Source: GCA-002727735 sp036159515 (GTDB lineage: Bacteria; Bacteroidota; Bacteroidia; Flavobacteriales_D; Parvicellaceae). Taken from it: a DNA stretch of 30,750 nucleotides. Location of the stretch: the NCBI GenBank assembly GCA_036159515.1, contig JAYYEV010000098.1:1-30750 (forward strand), written 5' to 3'. This document shows positions 1 to 8,157 of the stretch, one piece after another. Numbering within the stretch: position 1 is the first letter of the stretch; every line of letters starts with the position of its first letter. Both the position numbers and the translations under genes were made by a program. The notes beneath the pieces were generated by a model that saw only the letters and a list, made by a program, of their open reading frames with translations, was not told the DNA's origin and searched no databases.

Positions 1-114
1 CCTGCTTGGGAACCTTATAAAATGTATAAGTTGTTTTCTGGAAAGAATAAAAGTGGTGGTATAAATAGTGGATTCTTATCGGAAAAAAAGGAAGTAACTT
101 CATTGAAAGTATAA
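1..114 (+). pseudogene. Upstream part of frameshifted glycosyltransferase
   Basis: This is the continuation of the glycosyltransferase at 135-1088, read in frame 1 from the window edge (PAWEPYKMYKLF...) through GFLSEKK, and then into a TAA at 112-114. The gene start lies outside the window. The next part of the protein (GSNFIESISKWIRGNLF...) is in another frame and joins exactly if one A is added to the seven-A run at 83-89, or if ribosomes slip back one base there. Joined this way, the product reads smoothly across the break, as expected for this GT family. The break may be an assembly error, a true inactivating deletion, or programmed frameshifting. The sequence alone cannot decide. Confidence 0.6.
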
Positions 115-134
115 GTAAATGGATTAGAGGAAAT

Positions 135-1088
135 TTGTTTATTCCGGATGCAAGAAAGTTTTGGATAAAACCAGCCAATCAATTTTTGAATCGATATCTT
201 CAAAATCACCCCGTTGATGTCATCATTTCTTCTGGTCCGCCTCACTCAACTCATTTAATTGCACTCAGCCTCAAAAAGAAGTTTCAAATTCCATGGTTGT
301 CTGACTTTAGAGATCCTTGGACAAATATTGATTTTTATAAAGACCTTAAATTAACTAAGACAGCTGACCAAAAACATAGAAAATTAGAAAATGATGTTTT
401 AGTTCAATCTGATATGGTTTTAACCATAGGGACACAATTGTCAAAAGAATTAAAAATATTAGGTGCAAAAAGAGTAGAAATTATTGAAAATGGATTTGAT
501 CCCCAAGATTTTTTAGATGATAAAAATTATGAACTGGACGAAAAATTTTCCATTGCACATATTGGTTCTTTTACTCCTTCTAGAAACCACATGGTACTAT
601 GGAAGGCGTTGAGTCAATTAGTAAATGAAAAAGAAGAATTTAAATCAAAACTAGAAATTAAGTTAATTGGTAAAGTAGATTATTCTGTTTTACAATCCAT
701 TAAAGATTTTGGTCTTGACACCTATTTGAAAAAAATAGATTATGTGTCCCACAATGAAGTAATTAAGCATCAGAAATCATCTAAGTTATTGCTATTAATG
801 GTAAATAACACACCTAATGCAAAGGGAATAGTTACTGGCAAAGTTTTCGAGTATATGGCATCAAAAAGACCCATACTTGCTATTGGTCCAAAAGATGGTG
901 ACCTCGGAGAAATCTTAACTAAAACTAATTCGGGACTTGTTTGTGATTACGAAAATGTAGAAAATTTATCATCAACAATTTGGAGTATTTTTAATGATGA
1001 TATTAAGTTTAAAAACAACATTTCAACGTACTCAAGAATAGAATTAACAGAGAAATTGGCTAATTTACTTAATGAAGTGATATCATAA
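135..1088 (+). CDS. Glycosyltransferase, GT4-like (5'-truncated by frameshift)
   Basis: Glycosyltransferase of the GT-B fold, GT4-like type, presumably acting in surface polysaccharide synthesis. Visible landmarks are IISSGPPHS near the N-terminal Rossmann domain, SDFRDPW, a domain opening with FSIAHIGSF, and the donor-binding GKVFEYMASKRP followed by a Gly-rich turn typical of family 4. The TTG at 135 is only where the open frame happens to offer a start: the residues immediately upstream in the same frame (ESISKWIRGN) look like genuine protein, and the earlier part lies at 1-90 in another frame. The stop is 2 bases before the proline dehydrogenase ATG, so the two are probably co-transcribed. 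The acceptor and sugar are unknown. Confidence 0.8.
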   Translation: MFIPDARKFWIKPANQFLNRYLQNHPVDVIISSGPPHSTHLIALSLKKKFQIPWLSDFRDPWTNIDFYKDLKLTKTADQKHRKLENDVLVQSDMVLTIGTQLSKELKILGAKRVEIIENGFDPQDFLDDKNYELDEKFSIAHIGSFTPSRNHMVLWKALSQLVNEKEEFKSKLEIKLIGKVDYSVLQSIKDFGLDTYLKKIDYVSHNEVIKHQKSSKLLLLMVNNTPNAKGIVTGKVFEYMASKRPILAIGPKDGDLGEILTKTNSGLVCDYENVENLSSTIWSIFNDDIKFKNNISTYSRIELTEKLANLLNEVIS

Positions 1089-1090
1089 AG

Positions 1091-2266
1091 ATGGTGAATT
1101 TCGAAAATACTGAATCAGCTTTTGAATATCAATCCAAAAAGGAATTACAAAAGGCTTATTTACTTTTTTCATTATTAAAATATCCCTTTTTAGTTAAACT
1201 AGGTAGCGTATCAACTGTTATTGCGTTCAAGATGGGGTTGCCCATAAAGTCAATCATAAGAGCTACTATTTTTAGACAATTCTGTGGAGGTGAAACGATA
1301 GATGAAAGTAAAGAGAGAATTAGTCAATTAGCTAGATACAATGTTGGAACTATACTTGACTACTCTGTGGAAGGTAAAGAAAATGACAATGATTTTGAGA
1401 AAACGAAAAATGAAATAATCCAAAGCATCATTAAGGCCAAAGAAAACAATCATATACCATTCTCAGTTTTTAAAGTCACAGGACTAGGGCCTTCTTCTAT
1501 CATCCGTAAGGCAAATTATCATAGAGAACTGAACGATAAAGAACAACTAGCCTTAGAGTATATCAAAAAACGTGTTAATGAGATTTGTAAAAAAGCACAT
1601 GATAATCAGGTTTCCATTTTTATTGATGCAGAAGATAGTTGGTTTCAAGACTTCATTGATGAAATAGCAATAGAAATGATGTTGTCCTACAATAAAAAGT
1701 CCGCCATTATTTTCAATACTATTCAACTTTATAGGCATGATCGTTTAGAATACATGAAAAACTTGATCAAAAAATGTAAAGATGAAGGAGTGAAATGTGG
1801 TTTAAAATTAGTTAGGGGAGCCTACATGGAAAAGGAAAGGGAACAAGCTACACTTAACGGATATGAAGATCCCATTCATGCCACAAAGGAGGATACGGAT
1901 AATGACTATAATAAAGCAATAGACCATTGTCTAAATCATATCGACATGGTATCCATTTGTGCAGGAACCCACAATGAATTTAGCGCGAAATACCTAACTG
2001 AAAAAATGTCAAAACTGAAATTAAATAATAACGATAACAGAGTATGGTTTGCACAACTTTTAGGGATGAGTGATCACATTAGTTTTAATCTTTCTAAAAA
2101 TGGATATAATACCGCAAAGTATGTTCCATATGGCCCAATAAAAGAAGTGTTACCCTACTTAATTAGAAGGGCTAAAGAAAATACTTCAGTTGCTGGGCAA
2201 ACAGGAAGAGAGCTTACTCTCATAAAGAAGGAAATCAACAGAAGAAAGTTAAGGGATATATCGTAA
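1091..2266 (+). CDS. Proline dehydrogenase (FAD-dependent)
   Basis: Oxidises L-proline to 1-pyrroline-5-carboxylate, passing electrons through FAD to the quinone pool. The protein has 391 residues, the single-domain length usual in Bacteroidota rather than the long PutA fusion. The (beta/alpha)8 barrel is marked by FIDAED near residue 177, LVRGAYM at 240-246 and the proline-carboxylate-binding RRAKEN at 359-364, which match the family's conserved motifs. No P5C dehydrogenase gene is nearby, so the second step must be encoded elsewhere. The last 18 bases overlap the end of the convergent DUF3108 gene. Confidence 0.93.
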   Translation: MVNFENTESAFEYQSKKELQKAYLLFSLLKYPFLVKLGSVSTVIAFKMGLPIKSIIRATIFRQFCGGETIDESKERISQLARYNVGTILDYSVEGKENDNDFEKTKNEIIQSIIKAKENNHIPFSVFKVTGLGPSSIIRKANYHRELNDKEQLALEYIKKRVNEICKKAHDNQVSIFIDAEDSWFQDFIDEIAIEMMLSYNKKSAIIFNTIQLYRHDRLEYMKNLIKKCKDEGVKCGLKLVRGAYMEKEREQATLNGYEDPIHATKEDTDNDYNKAIDHCLNHIDMVSICAGTHNEFSAKYLTEKMSKLKLNNNDNRVWFAQLLGMSDHISFNLSKNGYNTAKYVPYGPIKEVLPYLIRRAKENTSVAGQTGRELTLIKKEINRRKLRDIS

Positions 2267-3067
2267 TGGTGTTTTGGTATTCTTAATACTTTTAATATAC
2301 ACTCTTATTGAACCAACAAGTATTTCTGCTTCTACGTATATAGGGACTTTATTTTCATCATTAGTCACAAATACATTCATTTTTTCATTGCCCTTAAAAA
2401 TGGTTCCAGCAATCAACTCAATTTCAAAATGTATACATTCTATTTTTCGATTCTGTTGATCCTTTATTGTTCTTAATCCATTGTAAATTATGGATACGTC
2501 TTTGTACAATTCCTTGTCCAATATGAGGTCTAATGGTATGGTATCTCCCTTAGATAATTTTTGAAATGGAATAGCTCTTGCAAAATATACTGAACTAACA
2601 ATATCAAAACTACATTCTGATATGAACATTGTCTCGTTTTTTTCTAGATTTCTTCTTTTTTCATGAACTTTCGAAGTCAGATTATTGTAATTAAAGTCAT
2701 AATCATAATTTAAATAAAAATCACCTTCTCGAACCCTTCTTATAAAATGAAGTGGGTCGTGTGTTTCTTTTTCGATGAAACTGGCATATTTATCTCTAAC
2801 CTTAAAAAACCAATCATAGCTTTTTAGTGTTCTTCCTTTCCCTTCTACATAATAACACGGTTTATTTTTGAATATGGAGTCTCTAACGATAAATCGAACT
2901 TTTGCGGCAGAAACCCAATTGTTGCCCATTAAATAGTCTACATCATAAATGAGCTCTTCTCCACCAATAAAGGGAAGGATATCTGGTTTGCATTGAACTT
3001 GTCCCCAAAAAGAAAAAGAGACAGAAAATAAAAGTAATAAGAGAGTTTTCTTATTAACTAGGTTCAT
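2249..3067 (-). CDS. DUF3108 domain protein, exported
   Basis: A protein of about 272 residues with a signal peptide (hydrophobic TLLLLLFSVSFSFWG then QVQC), fitting the DUF3108 family: GEELIYDVDYLMGNNW at the start, then mostly beta-strand, with a conserved RRVREGDF stretch. The family is periplasmic or outer-membrane associated and has no established function. I chose the ATG at 3067 because it puts the signal peptide at the N-terminus. The frame is open to another possible start at 3118, which would put 17 extra residues before the signal peptide and overlap the upstream gene by 65 bases. With the 3067 start the overlap with the DUF1573 gene is 14 bases, so translation is probably coupled. 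Confidence 0.75.
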   Translation of the reverse strand: MNLVNKKTLLLLLFSVSFSFWGQVQCKPDILPFIGGEELIYDVDYLMGNNWVSAAKVRFIVRDSIFKNKPCYYVEGKGRTLKSYDWFFKVRDKYASFIEKETHDPLHFIRRVREGDFYLNYDYDFNYNNLTSKVHEKRRNLEKNETMFISECSFDIVSSVYFARAIPFQKLSKGDTIPLDLILDKELYKDVSIIYNGLRTIKDQQNRKIECIHFEIELIAGTIFKGNEKMNVFVTNDENKVPIYVEAEILVGSIRVYIKSIKNTKTPLRYIP

Positions 3068-3593
3068 TAACGATTGCTGAAATTTTAAGAATGGTATTTT
3101 CAGGATCCGTGTTTGCACTTACAGTCACAGTCTTATTTTGATTTCCTTTTTGTTTTGCTGGTTTATAAACCACATCTATTTGTCCGGTCTTTCCAGGCAT
3201 GATAGGATCTTTAGGATAATTTGGTACGGTGCACCCACATGACCCTCTCGCATTTTTTATGATCAGTGGTTCTAAACCTGTATTGGTAAAAGTAAAAGAG
3301 TATTTGTTCTCTGTATCTTGTTCTATGTTTCCAAAATCGTGACTATCCTTTGAAAAGGCAATGGTGGTTTTAGGTGTTTTATCAAGATTGATATTTGGAT
3401 CAGTAAGTGGACTGTTTTCCAATTGGTTTTTGAATTCTTGTATACCATTTTTGGCTTTAGGATCAGCAGGTATATAAACTTTGTCATTTGATTTTACAAA
3501 TCTATCTTCGTTTTTGTTTCCAAAAAGCGCATATAAGGAAATGGCTAGAGCCACTACTGAAATAATAAGAGAAATGTTGTTTTTATCTTGCAT
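3054..3593 (-). CDS. DUF1573 domain protein
   Basis: 179 residues: an N-terminal membrane segment (ISLIISVVALAISLYALF), a charged linker, and one DUF1573 (Ig-like, ASH/MSP-related) domain with its hallmark GSCGCTVPNYPKDPI and PGKTGQIDVVY. DUF1573 proteins are very common in Bacteroidota and are exported, and their role is unknown. The start lies 4 bases after the stop of the S41 protease gene and the end overlaps the DUF3108 gene, so the three form one transcriptional unit. The paired cysteines in GSCGC may form a disulfide or bind metal; this is inference. Confidence 0.9.
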   Translation of the reverse strand: MQDKNNISLIISVVALAISLYALFGNKNEDRFVKSNDKVYIPADPKAKNGIQEFKNQLENSPLTDPNINLDKTPKTTIAFSKDSHDFGNIEQDTENKYSFTFTNTGLEPLIIKNARGSCGCTVPNYPKDPIMPGKTGQIDVVYKPAKQKGNQNKTVTVSANTDPENTILKISAIVNEPS

Positions 3594-3597
3594 GGTA

Positions 3598-5670
3598 TTA
3601 GTTGTTATTCATTGCTAATTTAGAGAACGCTTTTTCATCATTTAAAAGTTCAAGTGATTTTTCTAATGCATTATTTAAACTATTTATGACTTGATAGAAT
3701 TTTTTATAATTGTATAAATCCTGTGCAATATTCGCCTTTAATCTTGTGTGAATTACATATTTTGCTTTATTATACTGATTTTCACTAAATTCTAACCCTT
3801 CAGCCTCAGCATATTTGATTAATTCATCAACTGCTTTTTGAGTATCAAATTTTAAATTAAACTTATCAAAGCTTGGATATTTTTTTTCTAACGATTCTCT
3901 GTTCTTATTGACCCATGATAGTGCAAATTGATTGAAAATACCTTTTCTAATTAATTTATTAAAATACGGACTTGTACCAGTGGTATCAAGGGGAACAAAA
4001 TGGTCTGGAATAATTCCTCCACCTCCATAAACTGTTCTTTCTTTTAATAATGTCTGAAATGATTCATTAGAGTTGAACTTTATGCTGTCGGCATTGAATG
4101 ATTCACCAGAGTTGTATCTACTGTACTTTTCTTTTCTGTAGGCCATAGATCCTTCTTCATAAGGTTTTTGAATACATCTACCACTAGGTGTGTAATATTT
4201 AGAAGTAGTTATACGTACTTGAGAACCATCAGGAAGTTCTATAGGTTTTTGAACTAACCCTTTTCCAAATGTTCTTCTTCCTACAATAAGTCCACGATCC
4301 CAGTCCTGAACTGCTCCTGAAACGATTTCACTTGCGCTAGCGCTACTTTCATTTACTAGAACAATCAATTTCCCTTCTTCAAGAAGTCCTTTTCTACCAG
4401 TAGTGTAATTTCTTTCTGGAAATTTTCTTCCATTAGTAGAAACAATTTTTTTGATTCCCGAAAGGAATTCGTCAGATAAATCTACAGCAGTTCTTAAGTA
4501 CCCGCCCCCATTGTTTTGAAGGTCCAATACTAGATTTTCCATACCTTGATCTTTAAGTTCAAAAGTGGCCTTACGGATTTCTGAGATGGTGGTGGATGAA
4601 AAATTATTGAGTTTAATGTATCCTGTATTTGAATTGACCATGTAGGATGCATCTACGCTGTAAATCGGAATTTTATCTCTTGTAATTTCAAAATCAAGTA
4701 ATTTTTTTTGATTTCTTCTTTTAATGGATACATTTACTTTTGTTCCTTTATCACCGAGTAGCCTATCTCTAACCCCTTTATTTTTCATGCCTATGCCTGC
4801 TACCAGCTCTTCATTGATTCTGATAATCTGATCTCCAGCCATTAACCCCACTTTTTCAGATGGACCTCCTGGAATGGCTTGTACAACCATGATAGTGTCT
4901 TTTAAGATCTGGAAACGAATCCCAACTCCAGAAAATGATCCTTTCAATGGGGCATTCATATCATGAATTTCTTCCAAAGAAATGTAGGTCGAATGCGGAT
5001 CTAACTGCTCTAACATATACCTTATTCCAAATTCTGTGATTTGTCCATTAGAAATTGTGTCAGGGTAAATTAAATCAAAAGCTTTGATAGCGTCCTTGTA
5101 ATAATTAATAACTTCTTTATACTCAAATAAAGGCAAGGGTAATAAGCTAAATCCATCAATATCTTGTTTTTTCACCTCAAAACTTAACGTATCATCTTCT
5201 CTGACAATAGTAAGTTTGCTACTAGATTTTTCTTTTGATGTGGTTAACTGATCAAAATCAGCATAATAATAAATTTGATCTAAGCTATCTTGATCTATAC
5301 AAATAATTTCATCGTTAACCGCTATGCCAGATTCTTTAGCGCTACTTTTCGAAAGAACTTCGTCCACAATAATTTTACCTTTTTTAAATTTAATCCTAAG
5401 CCCTAATCCATAATAGGGAAGTGGATCTATATTGAGTAATTTGAAAATGGAATCAGGTTGATAGAGGCCCGATGGATGTAAGGTATTATACATGCCTAAA
5501 ACTAGGTCTTGATTTAATTTTTTGGTATCCACATCTTCTACATACATTTGCTCAACCAAAAACAATAATCGTTCTATTTTTATCCCAGTGGTTCTATCGT
5601 TAACTTCTTGAGAAAAACGAGTACTTGGAAATAGAAGAAAACCAAGTAAAAAAAAATAAAGTGCCTTCAT
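3598..5670 (-). CDS. S41 family C-terminal processing peptidase
   Basis: Periplasmic serine protease of the tail-specific/CTP type. The 690 residues comprise a signal peptide (1-20), an N-terminal PDZ-like unit (about 85-170, YYGLGLRIKFKKGKIIVDEV), a canonical PDZ (about 243-330, GSFSGVGIRF with DQIIRINEE), and the S41 catalytic domain (about 345-510). The Ser/Lys dyad appears as S445 in NESSASASEI and K470 in TFGKG, 25 residues apart as in Prc/CtpA. A helical tail of about 130 residues follows. Many relatives are near 550 residues, so the extra N-terminal PDZ-like unit and the tail are notable. It is first in a set with the DUF1573 and DUF3108 genes and sits 67 bases downstream of rsmG. Confidence 0.92.
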   Translation of the reverse strand: MKALYFFLLGFLLFPSTRFSQEVNDRTTGIKIERLLFLVEQMYVEDVDTKKLNQDLVLGMYNTLHPSGLYQPDSIFKLLNIDPLPYYGLGLRIKFKKGKIIVDEVLSKSSAKESGIAVNDEIICIDQDSLDQIYYYADFDQLTTSKEKSSSKLTIVREDDTLSFEVKKQDIDGFSLLPLPLFEYKEVINYYKDAIKAFDLIYPDTISNGQITEFGIRYMLEQLDPHSTYISLEEIHDMNAPLKGSFSGVGIRFQILKDTIMVVQAIPGGPSEKVGLMAGDQIIRINEELVAGIGMKNKGVRDRLLGDKGTKVNVSIKRRNQKKLLDFEITRDKIPIYSVDASYMVNSNTGYIKLNNFSSTTISEIRKATFELKDQGMENLVLDLQNNGGGYLRTAVDLSDEFLSGIKKIVSTNGRKFPERNYTTGRKGLLEEGKLIVLVNESSASASEIVSGAVQDWDRGLIVGRRTFGKGLVQKPIELPDGSQVRITTSKYYTPSGRCIQKPYEEGSMAYRKEKYSRYNSGESFNADSIKFNSNESFQTLLKERTVYGGGGIIPDHFVPLDTTGTSPYFNKLIRKGIFNQFALSWVNKNRESLEKKYPSFDKFNLKFDTQKAVDELIKYAEAEGLEFSENQYNKAKYVIHTRLKANIAQDLYNYKKFYQVINSLNNALEKSLELLNDEKAFSKLAMNNN

Positions 5671-5737
5671 TTTAAATAATCAATAATGAAGATATGAAAT
5701 CTCTCCATCTAAGCGTGTTAATAATTTATAAATAAGA

Positions 5738-6385
5738 TTATTTTTTTACTAGATGCACAATTTGTTTCGTGAGAAAGAAATCAAATTTGAAATATTCATA
5801 TAGATGATAACATTTAGAATGGTATTGGCTTTTAATTTCTTTGATTTCATCCGTTAGATCTCCACCCTTCAAATAAAGTATGCCATTTCTCAGTTTATGC
5901 TTATTATTTTCTTTGATCTTATCCTTGACCCAAGGACAAAAAGCAGAGAATCTTGAGACAGCTCTGCTAATTATAAAATCAAATTTGGCATTGATTTTTT
6001 CAGCTCGTATTTGAGTTGCATTCACGTTTTCCAAATTAAGCGCTGTAGTAATTTCACTTACAACCTTAATTTTCTTTCCTATGGAGTCAATTAGTTGGAA
6101 TGAAGTTTCATCGTTCATTATGGCCAATGGTATACCTGGGAATCCTCCTCCAGTACCCACATCTAAAATTGTAGCATCTTTTTGAAATGGTATTAATTTG
6201 TAAATGGATAGGGAATGCAAAACATGATGTAGATAGAAGTTATCCATATCCTTTCTGCTTATGACATTTATCTTCTTATTCCAATAAGTATAAAGTTGTT
6301 TTAACTCACAGAGTTTTTCTATTTTGGAGGGTGAAGTTTCTGGAAAGCAATCGATAAGTAGGGAAGAAAACTCAGATGGTTTCAA
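5738..6385 (-). CDS. rsmG: 16S rRNA (guanine527-N7)-methyltransferase RsmG
   Basis: Methylates N7 of G527 in 16S rRNA using S-adenosylmethionine. The 215 residues include the SAM-binding ILDVGTGGGFPGIP at about 73-86, NVISRKD near 40 and FIISRAVSRF, all typical of RsmG (formerly GidB). The start is a TTG at 6385; the next in-frame Met is deep inside the domain, so the TTG is well supported. Its first 14 bases overlap the end of the sigma factor gene, suggesting coupled translation. Confidence 0.93.
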   Translation of the reverse strand: MKPSEFSSLLIDCFPETSPSKIEKLCELKQLYTYWNKKINVISRKDMDNFYLHHVLHSLSIYKLIPFQKDATILDVGTGGGFPGIPLAIMNDETSFQLIDSIGKKIKVVSEITTALNLENVNATQIRAEKINAKFDFIISRAVSRFSAFCPWVKDKIKENNKHKLRNGILYLKGGDLTDEIKEIKSQYHSKCYHLYEYFKFDFFLTKQIVHLVKK

Positions 6386-6989
6386 TATTGTGCTTCATAA
6401 GTTTGTAAAGAAACTCTCTTGCTCTAAATAGCTGCGCTTTCACAGTGCCAAGAGGTAACCCTAATTCAGTAGATATTTCTTCGTAACTCATCTCTTTGAA
6501 ATAGCGCATTTCTACCAATGTTTCATACCGGGGTTTGAGTTTTTTAACATACGATCTCATGACTTCAATTTTTTGATCTCGTATGGTTTCCTGCTCTGGA
6601 GTTCTAGCATCACTTTTTAATTCTATAGCTATTTCATCCCCATCTTTATTTTCAATGCTATTGTCTATAGACATGATTTTCTTTTTCTTTTTTCTCAAAA
6701 AATCTATGCAGTTGTTAGAAGCTATTTTAAATAGCCATGTACTAAATGCGTAATTGGGAGTGTACTGTTTTAAAGAATTAAATGCTTTTCCAAAAGCCTC
6801 AATGGTAAGATCTTCAGCATCATCTTTATTGTTCACCATTTTTAGAAGCATAAAATAAATGGAATCTTTATATCTATCCATTAAATCTGAAAAAGCTTGT
6901 TGGTCATTGTATTTAGTAGCCTTAACAACTAATTCGTAATCTTTTTGAGCTTTTTCAGATAAGTGTTTTGTTTCTTTTGAACTATTCAT
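6372..6989 (-). CDS. ECF-type RNA polymerase sigma factor
   Basis: Sigma-70 family, extracytoplasmic-function group, 205 residues. Region 2 is visible at about residues 40-108 (AEDLTIEAFGKAF, AFSTWLFKIASNNCIDFLR), and region 4 at about 148-198 with the helix-turn-helix MSYEEISTELGLPLGTVKAQ. Between them is a charged linker opening with five lysines. It would bind core polymerase and direct it to its own promoter set. No anti-sigma factor gene is adjacent; the neighbours are a GT2 gene one base upstream and rsmG, which overlaps its end. The target genes are unknown. Confidence 0.92.
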   Translation of the reverse strand: MNSSKETKHLSEKAQKDYELVVKATKYNDQQAFSDLMDRYKDSIYFMLLKMVNNKDDAEDLTIEAFGKAFNSLKQYTPNYAFSTWLFKIASNNCIDFLRKKKKKIMSIDNSIENKDGDEIAIELKSDARTPEQETIRDQKIEVMRSYVKKLKPRYETLVEMRYFKEMSYEEISTELGLPLGTVKAQLFRAREFLYKLMKHNIETI

Positions 6990-6990
6990 T

Positions 6991-8082
6991 TTATCTTCTT
7001 CTCCAGTTAATTTGGAAGATTGGTTGACAAATTAGCAAGATGAATTCATATATTGGAAACAGTAGTAAAAGATCTTTACACAATAGAATCTTGAAAGGTT
7101 TCCAATTTATAATTAAACTCAACAAGAATTTAGCGCCAAATAGAATGCCGACTTCAACTACGAACTCTTGAAGAAATAACAGCGTAATAGTGCCAAAATA
7201 AAATAAAGTATTTGTTGCATATTGAATAATTAAAATTACTTTATGAATTAGTTTATAGTGAGTATTGGTTGTATGATGCCTATTTTTTTGGATTATCCAT
7301 GATTTCCAATTTTCTTTTGGTTTTGAAATGGTAATGCTCTCATCGTCTAATACGATTTGGGTATTGTTTTTATTAGATATCTGATTAATTAATAAATCGT
7401 CATCACCTGATGCAAGGTGGTAATGAGATTTAAAGCCTTTTACTAATTCATAAGATTTCTTTTTGTAGGCTAAATTTCTCCCTACTCCCATATATGGAAT
7501 ACCCGCTTTCGAAAATCCTAAATAATTTATAGCAATCATAACGGTATCAAAACGAATTAGTTTATTTAGGAAGCCCTTTCTTTTTTCGTACGTACTGGCA
7601 CCTAAAACTACTTCTGTTGATGGATCAAACGTATTCATCATTTTATGAATCCATTTATCCGTTTTGGGTTTGCAATCAGCATCAGTAAACAGTAGATGTT
7701 GGTATTTCGCCGCTTTGATGGCTAAAGTAAGAGCAAATTTTTTCCCAAAATGGTCTGTTTGATTGTCTGGGATGTCTACCACTTTGAGATTTGGATATTT
7801 CAATGCCATATTGTTTAAAAACTCGATACTACTATCCCAGGACCTATCATTGACTACAATCAATTCAAAGTCTTTATAATCTTGTTTCAAAAAACTTTCT
7901 AGGTGTTGTTCAAGGTTTTCTTTTTCATTGCGAGCACATATGATTAGTGATGTTTTTTCTTGTGTTTTTTTGTCTGGATTATTTTGATGTATAGAGACTC
8001 TTAAATAAAAAAACAGTATAAAAAACAACTGTGCTAAAAAGCATAGAACTACTAAAATAAATACGACTTCGTTAATCTCCAA
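6991..8082 (-). CDS. GT2 family glycosyltransferase, membrane-bound
   Basis: 363 residues: an N-terminal transmembrane helix (VVFILVVLCFLAQLFFILFF), a GT-A catalytic domain and hydrophobic segments at the C-terminus. Family 2 signatures are SLIICARNEKENL, VVNDRSWDSS, the metal-binding FTDADC, a GDDDLL acid cluster and IIQKNRHH in place of the QxxRW motif. This layout suggests transfer of sugars to a lipid or polysaccharide at the inner membrane. The start is TTG at 8082; the next in-frame Met falls within the catalytic domain. Only one base separates its stop from the sigma factor start. Confidence 0.85.
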   Translation of the reverse strand: MEINEVVFILVVLCFLAQLFFILFFYLRVSIHQNNPDKKTQEKTSLIICARNEKENLEQHLESFLKQDYKDFELIVVNDRSWDSSIEFLNNMALKYPNLKVVDIPDNQTDHFGKKFALTLAIKAAKYQHLLFTDADCKPKTDKWIHKMMNTFDPSTEVVLGASTYEKRKGFLNKLIRFDTVMIAINYLGFSKAGIPYMGVGRNLAYKKKSYELVKGFKSHYHLASGDDDLLINQISNKNNTQIVLDDESITISKPKENWKSWIIQKNRHHTTNTHYKLIHKVILIIQYATNTLFYFGTITLLFLQEFVVEVGILFGAKFLLSLIINWKPFKILLCKDLLLLFPIYEFILLICQPIFQINWRRR

Positions 8083-8123
8083 AACAGTAATTGATTTTAA
8101 AATTATCGCTTAATTATCTTGCA

Positions 8124-8131
8124 TATATTTG
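8124..8131 (+). promoter_or_regulatory. Candidate -7 promoter box ahead of tgt
   Basis: TATATTTG matches the Bacteroidota -7 consensus TAnnTTTG exactly and lies 26 bases before the chosen tgt ATG. I see no good -33 TTG at the usual spacing. It supports the downstream start at 8158 over the longer frame that opens at 8119. Confidence 0.45.
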
Positions 8132-8157
8132 TCACTTTCAACTTTATTCACATTTTT

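Noticed and set aside
15..245. Minus-strand open frame of 76 codons at the window edge
   Set aside because: It is antisense to the glycosyltransferase, whose protein is clearly homologous in the plus direction.
8119..8157. Longer tgt start at TTG 8119
   Set aside because: The extra 13 residues have no family support and the frame would start before the candidate -7 box at 8124-8131.
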